From Streptomyces hiroshimensis (GTDB taxonomy: Bacteria > Actinomycetota > Actinomycetes > Streptomycetales > Streptomycetaceae), in assembly GCF_014650335.1 (NCBI RefSeq), contig NZ_BMUT01000002.1, positions 398,110 to 462,109 on the forward strand: a stretch of 64,000 nt of DNA, read 5' to 3'. The position numbers and the translations under genes were made by a program. This document shows, one piece after another, positions 26,378-36,768 of the stretch. Within the stretch, counting starts at the first letter, position 1, and each line of letters opens with the position of its first letter. A model generated the notes under the pieces. That model saw only the letters and a list, made by a program, of their open reading frames with translations. It was not told the DNA's origin and searched no databases.

Positions 26378-26656
26378 TCACTCCCTTTCGAGCCAGCCGT
26401 CGTACTCCTCGGCCAGCTCGCGCAGGGCGGCGAGGTCGAGTTCCCCTTCCGGGTCCTCCAGGACGACCAGCCACTGGGCGTCCTCGGCGTCGTCCTCGCC
26501 GGCCAGGGCCTCGCGCACTATCTGAGGGTCGTCGTCCAGGGTGAAGCGCTGGGCGGCCTCCTCGGCCGCCTCCTCGGCGGCGTCACGGTCGGGAAGCACC
26601 AGGAGGTGTCGTACGGAATCGGTGTCTGAGGAGAGATAACGGCTGCTCACTCGCAC
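26378..26656 (-). CDS. Small acidic protein, possibly RraB-like
   Basis: A 92-residue very acidic protein (MRVSSRYLSSDTDSVRHLL, then VVREALAGEDDAEDAQWLVV-type core and LAEEYDGWLE at the end). I recall homologues in Streptomyces annotated with an RraB-like (RNase E inhibitor) fold, but the similarity is distant and no residue proves it. It sits in antisense between the acetyltransferase gene (1-base gap) and holA, whose start is only 66 bases away, so their promoters probably overlap back to back. Confidence 0.65.
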   Translation of the reverse strand: MRVSSRYLSSDTDSVRHLLVLPDRDAAEEAAEEAAQRFTLDDDPQIVREALAGEDDAEDAQWLVVLEDPEGELDLAALRELAEEYDGWLERE

Positions 26657-26722
26657 ATTGTGCGATATGGCGGGGCGGCTGTGCGGGGGGAGGTGTCAGT
26701 AGCGCGTGGGATGCTGGACGCG

Positions 26723-27709
26723 ATGGCCAGGAAGACTGCAACCGACGATCTGCTCGCCCCCCTCACGCTCGCCGTGGGCCAGGAGGATCTCCTGCTGGAC
26801 CGCGCCGTCCGGGAGGTGGTCGCGGCCGCCCGCGCCGCCGACGCCGACACCGACGTCCGCGACCTCACCCCCGATGCGCTCCAGCCGGGCACCCTCGCCG
26901 AGCTGACCAGCCCCTCGCTCTTCGCCGAGCGCAAGGTCGTGATCGTCCGCAACGCCCAGGACCTCTCCGCGGACACGATCAAGGACGTGAAGGGGTATCT
27001 CTCCGCGCCCGCCGAGGAGATCACCCTGGTGCTGCTCCATGCGGGCGGCGCCAAGGGCAAGGGCCTGCTGGACGCGGCGCGCAAGGCCGGGGCGCGGGAG
27101 GTCGCCTGCCCCAAGATGACCAAGCCTGCCGACCGGCTGGCGTTCGTCCGGGGCGAGTTCCGGGCGGCCGGCCGTTCCGCGACGCCCGAGGCCTGCCAGA
27201 GCCTGGTGGATGCGATCGGCAGCGATCTGCGGGAGCTTGCCAGCGCCTGCGCGCAGCTCGTCGCCGACATCGACGGCACGATCGACGCCGCCGTCGTCAG
27301 CCGCTATTACACGGGCCGCGCCGAGGCCTCCAGCTTCACCGTCGCCGACCGCGCGGTGGAGGGGCGGACCGCCGAGGCGCTGGAGGCGCTGCGCTGGTCG
27401 ATGTCCACGGGCGTCGCCCCCGTCCTGATCACGAGCGCGCTCGCCCAGGGCGTCCGCGCCATCGGCAAGCTCGCCTCCGCCCCGCGCGGGGCACGCCCCG
27501 GGGATCTGGCCAGGGATCTCGGCATGCCGCCGTGGAAGATCGACCGGGTGCGGCAGCAGATGCGGGGCTGGTCGGCGGACGGGGTGGCCGCGGCGCTGCT
27601 GGCCATCGCGGCGGCCGACGCCGGCGTCAAGGGCGGGGGCGATGATCCGGAGTACGCCTTGGAGAAGGCCGTCGTCGCCGTTGCGAGGGCGGCCCGTAGC
27701 CGCGGCTGA
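26723..27709 (+). CDS. holA: DNA polymerase III delta subunit
   Basis: The 328-residue delta subunit opens and loads the sliding clamp within the clamp-loader complex. Seen: LTLAVGQEDLLLDRAVREVV at the start, SLFAERKVVIVRNAQDLS, the KMTKPADRLAFVRGEF region, and the C-terminal HolA motif ALEALRWSMSTGVAPVLITS. ATG 26723 (MARKTATDD) is preferred from family length; ATG 26711 and an earlier frame start are possible. Monocistronic, followed by a terminator. Confidence 0.93.
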   Translation: MARKTATDDLLAPLTLAVGQEDLLLDRAVREVVAAARAADADTDVRDLTPDALQPGTLAELTSPSLFAERKVVIVRNAQDLSADTIKDVKGYLSAPAEEITLVLLHAGGAKGKGLLDAARKAGAREVACPKMTKPADRLAFVRGEFRAAGRSATPEACQSLVDAIGSDLRELASACAQLVADIDGTIDAAVVSRYYTGRAEASSFTVADRAVEGRTAEALEALRWSMSTGVAPVLITSALAQGVRAIGKLASAPRGARPGDLARDLGMPPWKIDRVRQQMRGWSADGVAAALLAIAAADAGVKGGGDDPEYALEKAVVAVARAARSRG

Positions 27710-27726
27710 CCCGCTGCCTGTCTTGC

Positions 27727-27765
27727 TTGCGTGCCCCCCAGCTGCAGCCGGGGGGGGGCACGCAA
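27727..27765. terminator. Terminator of holA
   Basis: TTGCGTGCCCCCC (27727-27739) pairs perfectly with GGGGGGCACGCAA (27753-27765) around a 13-base loop, just 18 bases after the holA stop. Includes a run of nine G. Confidence 0.75.
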
Positions 27766-27769
27766 ACAG

Positions 27770-27827
27770 GCCGAGAATGCGCCAAAGACGCTGAGCATGC
27801 CCAAAGGCGCCGAGAATACCCAAAGGC
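27770..27827 (+). repeat. Three degenerate 19-20-bp tandem repeats
   Basis: Units resembling GCCGAGAATGCCCAAAGGC occupy 27770-27789, 27790-27808 and 27809-27827, filling the space between the two terminator hairpins downstream of holA. Confidence 0.6.
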
Positions 27828-27863
27828 CCCGGGTCACCCTTGGGGAAAGGGTGACCCGGGGCC
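27825..27863. terminator. Bidirectional terminator between holA and rpsT
   Basis: GGCCCCGGGTCACCCTT (27825-27841) pairs perfectly with AAGGGTGACCCGGGGCC (27847-27863), loop GGGGA. The genes on both sides converge here. The remaining 145 bases to rpsT hold no visible gene. Confidence 0.8.
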
Positions 27864-28008
27864 CCGGGTTCGTTCATCGAGCCGTGAGGCTCATGCCGCG
27901 CACGCGTGGCGAACGACCGAGCGCGGCGGGGTGCCGTACCGGAGCGGTAGAGAGGGTCCGCTGGTTCCGGTGCCGGCGAAGGACCGGGGCTCACGCCCCG
28001 GAGAGGCT

Positions 28009-28275
28009 TCAGCCCTTGAGGGCGGCAACCTGCTTGGCCAGCGCCGACTTCTTGTTGGCGGCGGCGTTCTTGTGCAGGACACCCTTGGTGGCGGCCTTGT
28101 CGAGCTTCTTGCCGGCCAGGGCAACGGCGGCGGTGGCCTTGGCGGCGTCACCGGCGACGATGGCCTCGCGGGCCGCACGGACAGCGGTCTTGACCGCGGA
28201 CTTGACGGCCTTGTTACGCAGGCGCGCCTTCTCGTTGGTCTTGTTCCGCTTGATCTGGGACTTGATGTTCGCCAC
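28009..28275 (-). CDS. rpsT: 30S ribosomal protein S20
   Basis: Binds 16S rRNA in the small subunit. The 88-residue basic protein matches S20 along its length ([34 protein letters not shown] end, here [20 protein letters not shown]). GTG start with AAAAGG upstream. It is divergent from lepA, with 213 bases between the starts, and ends facing the holA terminator. Confidence 0.97.
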   Translation of the reverse strand: MANIKSQIKRNKTNEKARLRNKAVKSAVKTAVRAAREAIVAGDAAKATAAVALAGKKLDKAATKGVLHKNAAANKKSALAKQVAALKG

Positions 28276-28431
28276 GAAAGAGCCTTTTCAGGTTCGTTGG
28301 ATTTCGAGTACTGCGTGGTGTGACCACCGTGTAGAGGGCACGACAGGCACAGTGGACCAGGCTACCAGTAGCCCCTCCGGCCGCCCAAACCGGACCGAGC
28401 CCGCCGGTCATGGGACGATGGGGGAGTCGTA

Positions 28432-28453
28432 TACCCGACTCCCGCCGAGACTG
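28432..28453. promoter_or_regulatory. Inverted repeat ahead of lepA
   Basis: GGGAGTCG (28432-28439) and CGACTCCC (28446-28453) flank TATACC, which could itself be a -10 box. Centre is about 46 bases before the lepA GTG. It could be an operator or an mRNA hairpin. Confidence 0.35.
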
Positions 28454-28488
28454 GCGTTCAAGCGCCGAAGTCACCGAATGGATCCTGC

Positions 28489-30351
28489 GTGCCCGCGACC
28501 CCTACCAACGTGCCCGAGCCGAGCCGTACCGACCCGGCTCTGATCCGCAACTTCTGCATCATCGCGCACATCGACCACGGCAAGTCGACGCTCGCCGACC
28601 GGATGCTTCAGCTGACCGGCGTGGTCGACCAGCGGCAGATGCGCGCGCAGTACCTCGACCGGATGGACATCGAGCGCGAGCGCGGCATCACGATCAAGTC
28701 CCAGGCGGTCCGTCTGCCGTGGGCGCCCACGGACGATGAGGGCAACACCCACATCCTCAACATGATCGACACCCCTGGTCACGTCGACTTCACCTACGAG
28801 GTCTCGCGCTCGCTCGCCGCGTGCGAGGGCTGCATCCTCCTGGTCGACGCCGCGCAGGGCATCGAGGCCCAGACTCTCGCCAACCTCTACCTGGCGATGG
28901 AGAACGACCTCACGATCATCCCGGTCCTCAACAAGATCGACCTGCCTGCCGCCCAGCCGGAGAAGTTCGCCGCCGAGCTCGCGAACCTCGTCGGCTGCGA
29001 CCCCGAGGACGTCCTCAAGGTCTCCGCCAAGACCGGCGTCGGCGTGCCCGAGCTGCTCGACCGCGTCATCCGCGAGGTCCCGGCCCCGGTCGGCGTCAAG
29101 GACGCCCCCGCCCGCGCGATGATCTTCGACTCGGTCTACGACTCCTACCGCGGCGTGGTCACCTACGTCCGTGTCGTCGACGGCGAGCTCAAGAAGCGCG
29201 AGCGCATCAAGATGATGTCGACCGGCGCCACCCACGAGCTGCTGGAGATCGGCACCAACTCGCCCGAGATGCTCCCGGCCGACGGCCTCGGCGTCGGCGA
29301 GGTGGGCTACATCATCACGGGTGTGAAGGACGTCCGGCAGTCCAAGGTCGGTGACACGATCACCTCCCAGCAGAACGGCGCCACCGAGGCCCTGGGCGGC
29401 TACAAGGACCCGAAGCCCATGGTCTTCTCGGGCCTGTACCCGCTGGACGGCTCGGACTACCCCGAGCTGCGCGAGGCCCTCGACAAGCTGCAGCTCAACG
29501 ACGCCGCCCTCGTCTACGAGCCGGAGACCTCGGCCGCCCTCGGCTTCGGCTTCCGCGTCGGCTTCCTCGGCCTGCTCCACCTGGACGTGGTCCGCGAGCG
29601 GCTGGAGCGCGAGTTCGGCCTCGACCTCATCGCCACCGCTCCCAACGTGGTCTACAACGTGCGGATGGAGGACGGCGCCGAGCACGTCGTCACCAACCCG
29701 AGCGAGTTCCCCGAGGGCAAGATCGCCGAGGTGCACGAGCCGGTCGTCAAGGCGACCGTCCTCGCGCCCACCGAGTTCGTCGGCGCGATCATGGAGCTCT
29801 GCCAGTCCCGTCGCGGCACCATGATGGGCATGGACTACCTCTCCGAGGACCGGGTCGAGCTGCGCTACACCCTTCCCCTCGCGGAGATCGTCTTCGACTT
29901 CTTCGACCAGCTGAAGTCCAAGACCCGCGGCTACGCCTCCCTGGACTACGAGCCCACCGGCGAGCAGACCGCCGAGCTGGTCAAGGTCGACATCCTGCTG
30001 CACGGCGACAAGGTCGACGCCTTCTCCGCGATCACCCACAAGGACAAGGCGTACGCGTACGGCGTCCGCCTCGTCGCCAAGCTGCGCGAGCTCATCCCGA
30101 GGCAGAACTTCGAGGTGCCGATCCAGGCCGCGATCGGCTCCCGCGTCATCGCCCGTGAGACCGTCCGCGCCATCCGCAAGGACGTCCTCGCCAAGTGCTA
30201 CGGCGGTGACATCTCCCGTAAGCGGAAGCTGCTGGAGAAGCAGAAGGAAGGCAAGAAGCGGATGAAGATGGTCGGCAGCGTGGAGGTCCCCCAGGAGGCC
30301 TTCATCGCGGTGCTGTCCAGCGACGAGGCCGGGGAGAAGGGCAAGAAGTAA
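28489..30351 (+). CDS. lepA: Elongation factor 4 (LepA), back-translocating GTPase
   Basis: Ribosome-bound GTPase that remobilises stalled or mistranslocated ribosomes and aids initiation. The 620-residue protein has the P-loop [24 protein letters not shown] (G2), [12 protein letters not shown] (G3), LNKIDLPAA (G4) and the LepA-specific C-terminus ([35 protein letters not shown]). GTG start gives the usual length with a short N-terminal extension. Followed by a strong terminator. Confidence 0.98.
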   Translation: MPATPTNVPEPSRTDPALIRNFCIIAHIDHGKSTLADRMLQLTGVVDQRQMRAQYLDRMDIERERGITIKSQAVRLPWAPTDDEGNTHILNMIDTPGHVDFTYEVSRSLAACEGCILLVDAAQGIEAQTLANLYLAMENDLTIIPVLNKIDLPAAQPEKFAAELANLVGCDPEDVLKVSAKTGVGVPELLDRVIREVPAPVGVKDAPARAMIFDSVYDSYRGVVTYVRVVDGELKKRERIKMMSTGATHELLEIGTNSPEMLPADGLGVGEVGYIITGVKDVRQSKVGDTITSQQNGATEALGGYKDPKPMVFSGLYPLDGSDYPELREALDKLQLNDAALVYEPETSAALGFGFRVGFLGLLHLDVVRERLEREFGLDLIATAPNVVYNVRMEDGAEHVVTNPSEFPEGKIAEVHEPVVKATVLAPTEFVGAIMELCQSRRGTMMGMDYLSEDRVELRYTLPLAEIVFDFFDQLKSKTRGYASLDYEPTGEQTAELVKVDILLHGDKVDAFSAITHKDKAYAYGVRLVAKLRELIPRQNFEVPIQAAIGSRVIARETVRAIRKDVLAKCYGGDISRKRKLLEKQKEGKKRMKMVGSVEVPQEAFIAVLSSDEAGEKGKK

Positions 30352-30398
30352 CCCCCGTAACCCCCGGGGACACTCGTCCCCAGCCGTCCTCAGCGCCT

Positions 30399-30438
30399 GC
30401 GAAAGCGCCCGTTCCCTCCGGGGGACGGGCGCTTTCGC
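30399..30438. terminator. Terminator of lepA
   Basis: GCGAAAGCGCCCGTTCCC (30399-30416) pairs with GGGACGGGCGCTTTCGC (30422-30438) with one bulged T. It lies 48 bases after the lepA stop. Confidence 0.8.
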
Positions 30439-30591
30439 GTCATTGACCGCTCCCGGGGCGCGCGTGCTGGTCACAGCTTCGACAAGCCCATCTCAGGCTC
30501 TTACGCAGCGGGCCCGGGCGGCTTACGCTGATCACTGCTTGGAAGGTTACTCGTGAGTCACCAGCAACGAATTCGGGCCCCGGAGGACGCC

Positions 30592-32481
<1,890 letters not shown>

Positions 32482-32565
32482 TCGCAGGGAGGTGACCCGG
32501 CCGGTGCGGAACCGGCGCGGTCCCGGCCCGGCCGGCCCGCTCCGGCGATGCCGGACAATGGACCC

Positions 32566-33798
32566 ATGCCTTCCGTACTGCCTGACGGCGAACCCATGCC
32601 CGAGGACGGGGCCCTGCCCCGCCACGCCCTTGCCGGCGCCGGGCAGCGGCCGCTCGGGTTCTACCTGCACGTGCCCTACTGCGCGACGCGCTGCGGGTAC
32701 TGCGACTTCAACACGTACACCGCGAGCGAGCTGCGCGGCTCCGGCGGCGCGCTCGCCTCGCGGGACAACTACGCCGAGACGGTCGCCGAGGAGATCCGCC
32801 TCGCGCGGAAGGTGCTGGGCGACGACCCGCGCCCCGTCGAGACCGTCTTCGTCGGCGGCGGCACGCCCACGCTGCTGCCCGCCGCCGACCTCGTACGGAT
32901 GCTCGCGGCGATCCGCGACGAGTTCGGCCTCGCGGACGGCGCGGAGGTCACCACCGAGGCCAACCCCGAGTCCGTCGACCCGCGCTATCTCGCGGAGCTG
33001 CGCGAGGGCGGCTTCAACCGGATCTCCTTCGGCATGCAGAGCGCCCGGCAGCACGTCCTGAAGATCCTCGACCGCACGCACACGCCGGGCCGCCCCGAGG
33101 CCTGCGTCGCGGAGGCGCGCGCGGCCGGCTTCGAGCACGTCAACCTGGACCTGATCTACGGCACCCCCGGAGAGTCGGACGACGACTGGCGGGCCTCGCT
33201 GGACGCGGCCATCGGCGCCGGCCCCGACCACGTCTCCGCGTACGCGCTGATCGTCGAGGAGGGCACCCAGCTCGCCCGCCGCATCCGCCGCGGCGAGGTC
33301 CCGATGACCGACGACGACGTCCACGCCGACCGCTACCTCATCGCCGAGGAGGCGCTCACGGCCGCGGGCTTCTCCTGGTACGAGGTCTCCAACTGGGCCA
33401 CGACCGACGCCGGCCGCTGCCGCCACAACGAGCTCTACTGGCGCGGCGCGGACTGGTGGGGCGCAGGCCCCGGCGCGCACTCCCACGTGGGGGGCGTGCG
33501 GTGGTGGAACGTGAAGCACCCGGGCGCGTATGCGCAGGCGCTGGCCGAGGGACGGTCGCCCGGCGCGGGCCGCGAGGTCCTGCCGGAGGAGGACCAGCGG
33601 GTGGAGCGGATCCTGCTGGAGCTGCGGCTGGTGGACGGGTGCCCGCTGTCGCTGCTCAAGCCGGCGGGCCTGGCGGCGGCCGAGCGCGCCCTGGCGGACG
33701 GCCTGCTGGCCTCCGGCCCGTACGAGGCCGGCCGCGCCGTGCTGACCCTGCGGGGGCGGCTGCTCGCCGATGCGGTCGTGCGGGACCTGGTGGACTGA
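32566..33798 (+). CDS. hemW: Heme chaperone HemW (radical SAM)
   Basis: HemW binds heme and an Fe-S cluster and delivers heme to haem proteins; it was long misnamed coproporphyrinogen dehydrogenase. The CxxxCxxC cluster motif is in YCATRCGYCDFNTY, and VGGGTPTLL, EANPES, NRISFGMQS and DLIYGTPGES are conserved. The 410-residue length fits HemW, and HemN-specific catalytic residues are absent. ATG 32566 is preferred, with GACAAT 6 bases upstream; ATG 32548 is an alternative. Convergent with the DUF3097 gene. Confidence 0.93.
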   Translation: MPSVLPDGEPMPEDGALPRHALAGAGQRPLGFYLHVPYCATRCGYCDFNTYTASELRGSGGALASRDNYAETVAEEIRLARKVLGDDPRPVETVFVGGGTPTLLPAADLVRMLAAIRDEFGLADGAEVTTEANPESVDPRYLAELREGGFNRISFGMQSARQHVLKILDRTHTPGRPEACVAEARAAGFEHVNLDLIYGTPGESDDDWRASLDAAIGAGPDHVSAYALIVEEGTQLARRIRRGEVPMTDDDVHADRYLIAEEALTAAGFSWYEVSNWATTDAGRCRHNELYWRGADWWGAGPGAHSHVGGVRWWNVKHPGAYAQALAEGRSPGAGREVLPEEDQRVERILLELRLVDGCPLSLLKPAGLAAAERALADGLLASGPYEAGRAVLTLRGRLLADAVVRDLVD

Positions 33799-33860
33799 GC
33801 CCCGGTCCCACCCTTTCGCCGTTTCCTGGGGCTGCGCCCCAGCCCCCTGTCCGCGCTGAC

Positions 33861-33908
33861 GCGCGTCGTCCTCAAACGCCGGACGGGCTGAAACTTTCAG
33901 CTCGCCCG
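33861..33908. terminator. Dispersed-repeat-like terminator between hemW and DUF3097
   Basis: The string CGTCGTCCTCAAACGCCGG and then ACGGGCTGAAA matches, from memory, a repeat seen between genes in many Streptomyces. GCTGAAA (33887-33893) and TTTCAGC (33895-33901) pair, with further GC pairing outside (CGGG/CCCG). It lies between convergent genes and probably terminates both. Confidence 0.5.
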
Positions 33909-33925
33909 GCGCCCGGCGCCCGGGG

Positions 33926-34753
33926 TCAGGGGGCCGTCACGAAATCGATCAATTCTTCCACGCGCCCCAGCAATTCCGGCTCAAGGTCCTTATACGAGCG
34001 CACGCCCGAAAGGATCCGCTGCCACGCGGCCCCCGTGTTCTCCGGCCACCCCAGCCCCCGGCAAACCCCGGTCTTCCAGTCCTGCCCCCGCGGCACCCGC
34101 GGCCACTCCCGGATGCCCACGGACGACGGCTTGACCGCCTCCCACACATCCACGTACGGGTGACCCACGACCAGTACGTGCTCGCCCGTCACCTCCGCCG
34201 CGATCCTCGACTCCTTCGACCCCGGCACGAGGTGGTCGACCAGGACACCCAGCCGGGCGTCCGGTCCGGGGGCGAAGGAGCGGACGATCGCCGGGAGGTC
34301 GTCGACGCCCTCCAGGTATTCGACGACCACGCCCTCGATGCGCAGGTCGTCGCCCCACACCCGCTCCACGAGCTCCGCGTCGTGGCGGCCCTCCACGTAG
34401 ATGCGCCCCGCCCGGGCGACGCGGGCCCGGGCTCCGGGGACGGCGATCGAGCCGGAGGCCGTCCGTGCGGGCACGGCAGGCGTGCGTGCCGCACCCGTGG
34501 GGCGTACGAGGGTGACGACGCGCCCCTCCAGCAGGAAGCCGCGGGGCTCCATCGGGAAGACGCGGTGCTTGCCGAAGCGGTCCTCCAGGGTGACCACCGG
34601 CCCCTGCGCCGTCTTCTCGCAGCGGATCACCGCTCCGCAGAACCCGGTGGTGACCTCTTCGACCACGAGATCGACGTCCGCGGGCACCTCGGGCGCGGGC
34701 TGCTGCTTCTTCCACGGGGGAGTGAGATCGGGTCCGTACTGTCTGCTGCGCAT
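33926..34753 (-). CDS. DUF3097 family protein
   Basis: A 275-residue protein of a family known only in actinobacteria. The start MRSRQYGPDLTPPWKK, the block EDRFGKHRVFPMEPRGFLL and the C-terminal PSSVGIREWPRVPRGQDWK are conserved as I recall them. The middle (AGRIYVEGRHDAELVERVWG) resembles a TOPRIM-like or nuclease fold: an acidic residue after a hydrophobic strand in IYVEGRHD. That resemblance is an inference. The ATG at 34753 fits family length; a GTG nine codons earlier would lie inside the tandem repeat. Follows the metallo-hydrolase gene on the same strand. Confidence 0.88.
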   Translation of the reverse strand: MRSRQYGPDLTPPWKKQQPAPEVPADVDLVVEEVTTGFCGAVIRCEKTAQGPVVTLEDRFGKHRVFPMEPRGFLLEGRVVTLVRPTGAARTPAVPARTASGSIAVPGARARVARAGRIYVEGRHDAELVERVWGDDLRIEGVVVEYLEGVDDLPAIVRSFAPGPDARLGVLVDHLVPGSKESRIAAEVTGEHVLVVGHPYVDVWEAVKPSSVGIREWPRVPRGQDWKTGVCRGLGWPENTGAAWQRILSGVRSYKDLEPELLGRVEELIDFVTAP

Positions 34754-34777
34754 GGAGATCATTCTTCCCGCGGCGCG

Positions 34778-34829
34778 CACGGCTACGACTCACGGCTACG
34801 ACGCACGGCTACGACTCACGGTTACGACA
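34778..34829 (-). repeat. Four 13-bp tandem repeats
   Basis: CACGGCTACGACT is repeated four times (34778-34790, 34791-34803, 34804-34816, 34817-34829) with one or two changes per unit. The array fills the 68-bp gap between two genes and covers the stop codon of the metallo-hydrolase. Confidence 0.8.
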
Positions 34830-35565
34830 CGCCGAAGCGCGCCGCCAAGGCGTCCCTCTGCGCCCGTACGAACGCCGCGTCCACCACCGCCCCGTGCCCC
34901 GGTACGTACACCGCGTCCTCGCCGCCGAGCGCGAGGAGCCGGTCGAGGGCCGCGGGCCACCGGTGAGGCAGCGCGTCCGGACCCGCCTGGGGTTCGCCGG
35001 ACTCCTCCACCAGATCCCCGCAGAAGACGACCTCGGGCGCCCCGCCGGAGCCCGCGACGAAGACCGCCAGATCGTGCGCGGTGTGGCCGGGCCCGAGGTT
35101 GGCGAGGAGCGCCTGCCGCCCGCCGCCCAGGTCCAGCGTCAGCTCCCCGCTGACCGGGTGCCGGGGCGTGACGAGCCGCTCGACGGCTTCCGCCGCGGCC
35201 TCGGGCGCGAGCCCGTACCGCTCGCCGTCCAGGCGCAGCTCCTCGCTCTCGCGCCGCATCAGCTCGGCGGCGCCCACGGCCCCGTACACCTCCGCGCCCG
35301 GGAAGGCCGCCGTGCCGAAGACGTGATCGAAGTGGGGGTGCGTCAGAGCGATATGCGTCACTCCCCGGCCGAACAGCTCGCGCACCTCGCGCCCGAGCTC
35401 CGCGCCCTCCGCGACCGTCGACCCGGTGTCCACGAGCAGCACGCCCGTACTGCCCGCGACGACCCCTACGGTGGCGTCCCACGTCGGCATTCGGCGGCGC
35501 GCGACGCCCGGCGCGAGCCGCTCCCACCGTGCTGCATCCCCCTGGCCTTGCTGACCGCTGTCCAT
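34822..35565 (-). CDS. Metallo-beta-lactamase fold hydrolase
   Basis: A 247-residue zinc hydrolase of the MBL superfamily with HPHFDH (about residue 77) as the HxHxDH motif, a downstream His in GPGHTAHDL, Asp in FCGDLVEES and His in YVPGHGAVVD. Substrate unknown; the compact two-metal set resembles glyoxalase II or lactonase-like members. Its ATG has TAGCGT 6 bases upstream (35572-35577 on the minus strand), so it may be leaderless. It is followed by the DUF3097 gene. Confidence 0.88.
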   Translation of the reverse strand: MDSGQQGQGDAARWERLAPGVARRRMPTWDATVGVVAGSTGVLLVDTGSTVAEGAELGREVRELFGRGVTHIALTHPHFDHVFGTAAFPGAEVYGAVGAAELMRRESEELRLDGERYGLAPEAAAEAVERLVTPRHPVSGELTLDLGGGRQALLANLGPGHTAHDLAVFVAGSGGAPEVVFCGDLVEESGEPQAGPDALPHRWPAALDRLLALGGEDAVYVPGHGAVVDAAFVRAQRDALAARFGVS

Positions 35566-35682
35566 ACCAGGACGCTAGCGGGAGCGCGGTACGGTTGCCC
35601 GCCCGGCGGGCCCCCGCGGGCACGCGGCGGGGACGGCTCTTGCCCTGCCTGTGGTGCACGGCCGTACACTGGCTGGAGGGCT

Positions 35683-35709
35683 TTGGCACTCGCGACTGCT
35701 GAGTGCCAG
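35683..35709. promoter_or_regulatory. CIRCE operator of hrcA-dnaJ
   Basis: TTGGCACTC-N9-GAGTGCCAG, a perfect inverted repeat with 9-base arms and 9-base spacer, is one substitution per arm from the consensus CIRCE arm TTAGCACTC. It is 43 bases before hrcA, just downstream of a likely -10 box TACACT (35665-35670). HrcA repressor should bind here and release on heat shock. Confidence 0.92.
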
Positions 35710-35751
35710 GAACGGGCCCCGTAAGACGGTCTGGACTTGGAGGTGCGCGCG

Positions 35752-36768
35752 ATGCTGAGCGAACGCAGGCTCGAGGTGTTGCGCGCCATCGTCCAGGACT
35801 ATGTGGGCACCGAGGAGCCGGTCGGCTCCAAGGCCCTCACCGAGCGGCACCGGCTGGGCGTCTCCCCGGCCACGGTGCGCAACGACATGGCCGCGCTGGA
35901 GGAGGAGGGCTTCATCGCCCAGCCGCACACCAGCGCCGGCCGTATCCCGACCGACAAGGGCTACCGGCTCTTCGTCGACCGCCTGGCGGGCGTCAAGCCC
36001 CTGTCGACGCCGGAGCGGCGCGCCATCCAGAACTTCCTGGACGGCGCCGTCGACCTGGACGACGTCGTGGGGCGCACGGTCCGCCTGCTGGCGCAGCTGA
36101 CCCGGCAGGTCGCGGTGGTGCAGTATCCGTCGCTGACCCGTTCGACGGTGCGCCATGTGGAGCTGCTCTCGCTGGCTCCGGCCCGCGTCATGCTCGTGCT
36201 GATCACGGACACCGGGCGGGTCGAGCAGCGCATGATCGACTGCCCGGCCCCGATCGGTGAGATCTCTCTCGCGGATCTGCGCGCCCGGCTCAACAGCCGC
36301 GTCGTGGGCCGCCGGTTCACGGACGTCCCGCAGCTGGTGGCGGATCTGGCCGAGTCCTTCGAGCAGGAGGACCGCGGAACCGTTTCTACGGTGCTGGCCA
36401 CCCTGCTGGAGACGCTGGTCGAGGAGACCGAGGAGCGGCTGATGATCGGCGGCACCGCCAATCTCACCCGTTTCGGTCACGACTTCCCCCTCACCATCCG
36501 GCCCGTGCTGGAGGCGCTGGAGGAGCAGGTCGTGCTGCTGAAGCTGCTGGGCGAGGCCAAGGACTCCGGGATGACGGTGCGCATCGGCCATGAGAACGCT
36601 CACGAGGGACTGAACTCCACATCGGTCGTCGCCGTCGGCTACGGTTCGGGCGACGAGGCAGTCGCCAAACTCGGCGTGGTCGGACCGACCCGCATGGACT
36701 ACCCCGGAACGATGGGAGCGGTACGCGCAGTGGCACGTTACGTCGGACAGATCCTGGCGGAGTCGTAA
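35752..36768 (+). CDS. hrcA: Heat-inducible transcription repressor HrcA
   Basis: Represses heat-shock genes through CIRCE. The 338-residue protein begins with a winged-helix DNA-binding domain ([38 protein letters not shown]) followed by the HrcA dimerisation and GroEL-sensing core ([17 protein letters not shown]). GGAGGT is 7 bases before the ATG. The CIRCE element upstream shows autoregulation. dnaJ starts immediately after its stop codon, so the two form an operon. Confidence 0.96.
   Translation: MLSERRLEVLRAIVQDYVGTEEPVGSKALTERHRLGVSPATVRNDMAALEEEGFIAQPHTSAGRIPTDKGYRLFVDRLAGVKPLSTPERRAIQNFLDGAVDLDDVVGRTVRLLAQLTRQVAVVQYPSLTRSTVRHVELLSLAPARVMLVLITDTGRVEQRMIDCPAPIGEISLADLRARLNSRVVGRRFTDVPQLVADLAESFEQEDRGTVSTVLATLLETLVEETEERLMIGGTANLTRFGHDFPLTIRPVLEALEEQVVLLKLLGEAKDSGMTVRIGHENAHEGLNSTSVVAVGYGSGDEAVAKLGVVGPTRMDYPGTMGAVRAVARYVGQILAES

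Noticed and set aside
34778..34829. Four 13-bp repeats as a CRISPR array
   Set aside because: Units are directly adjacent without spacers and no cas gene is in view.
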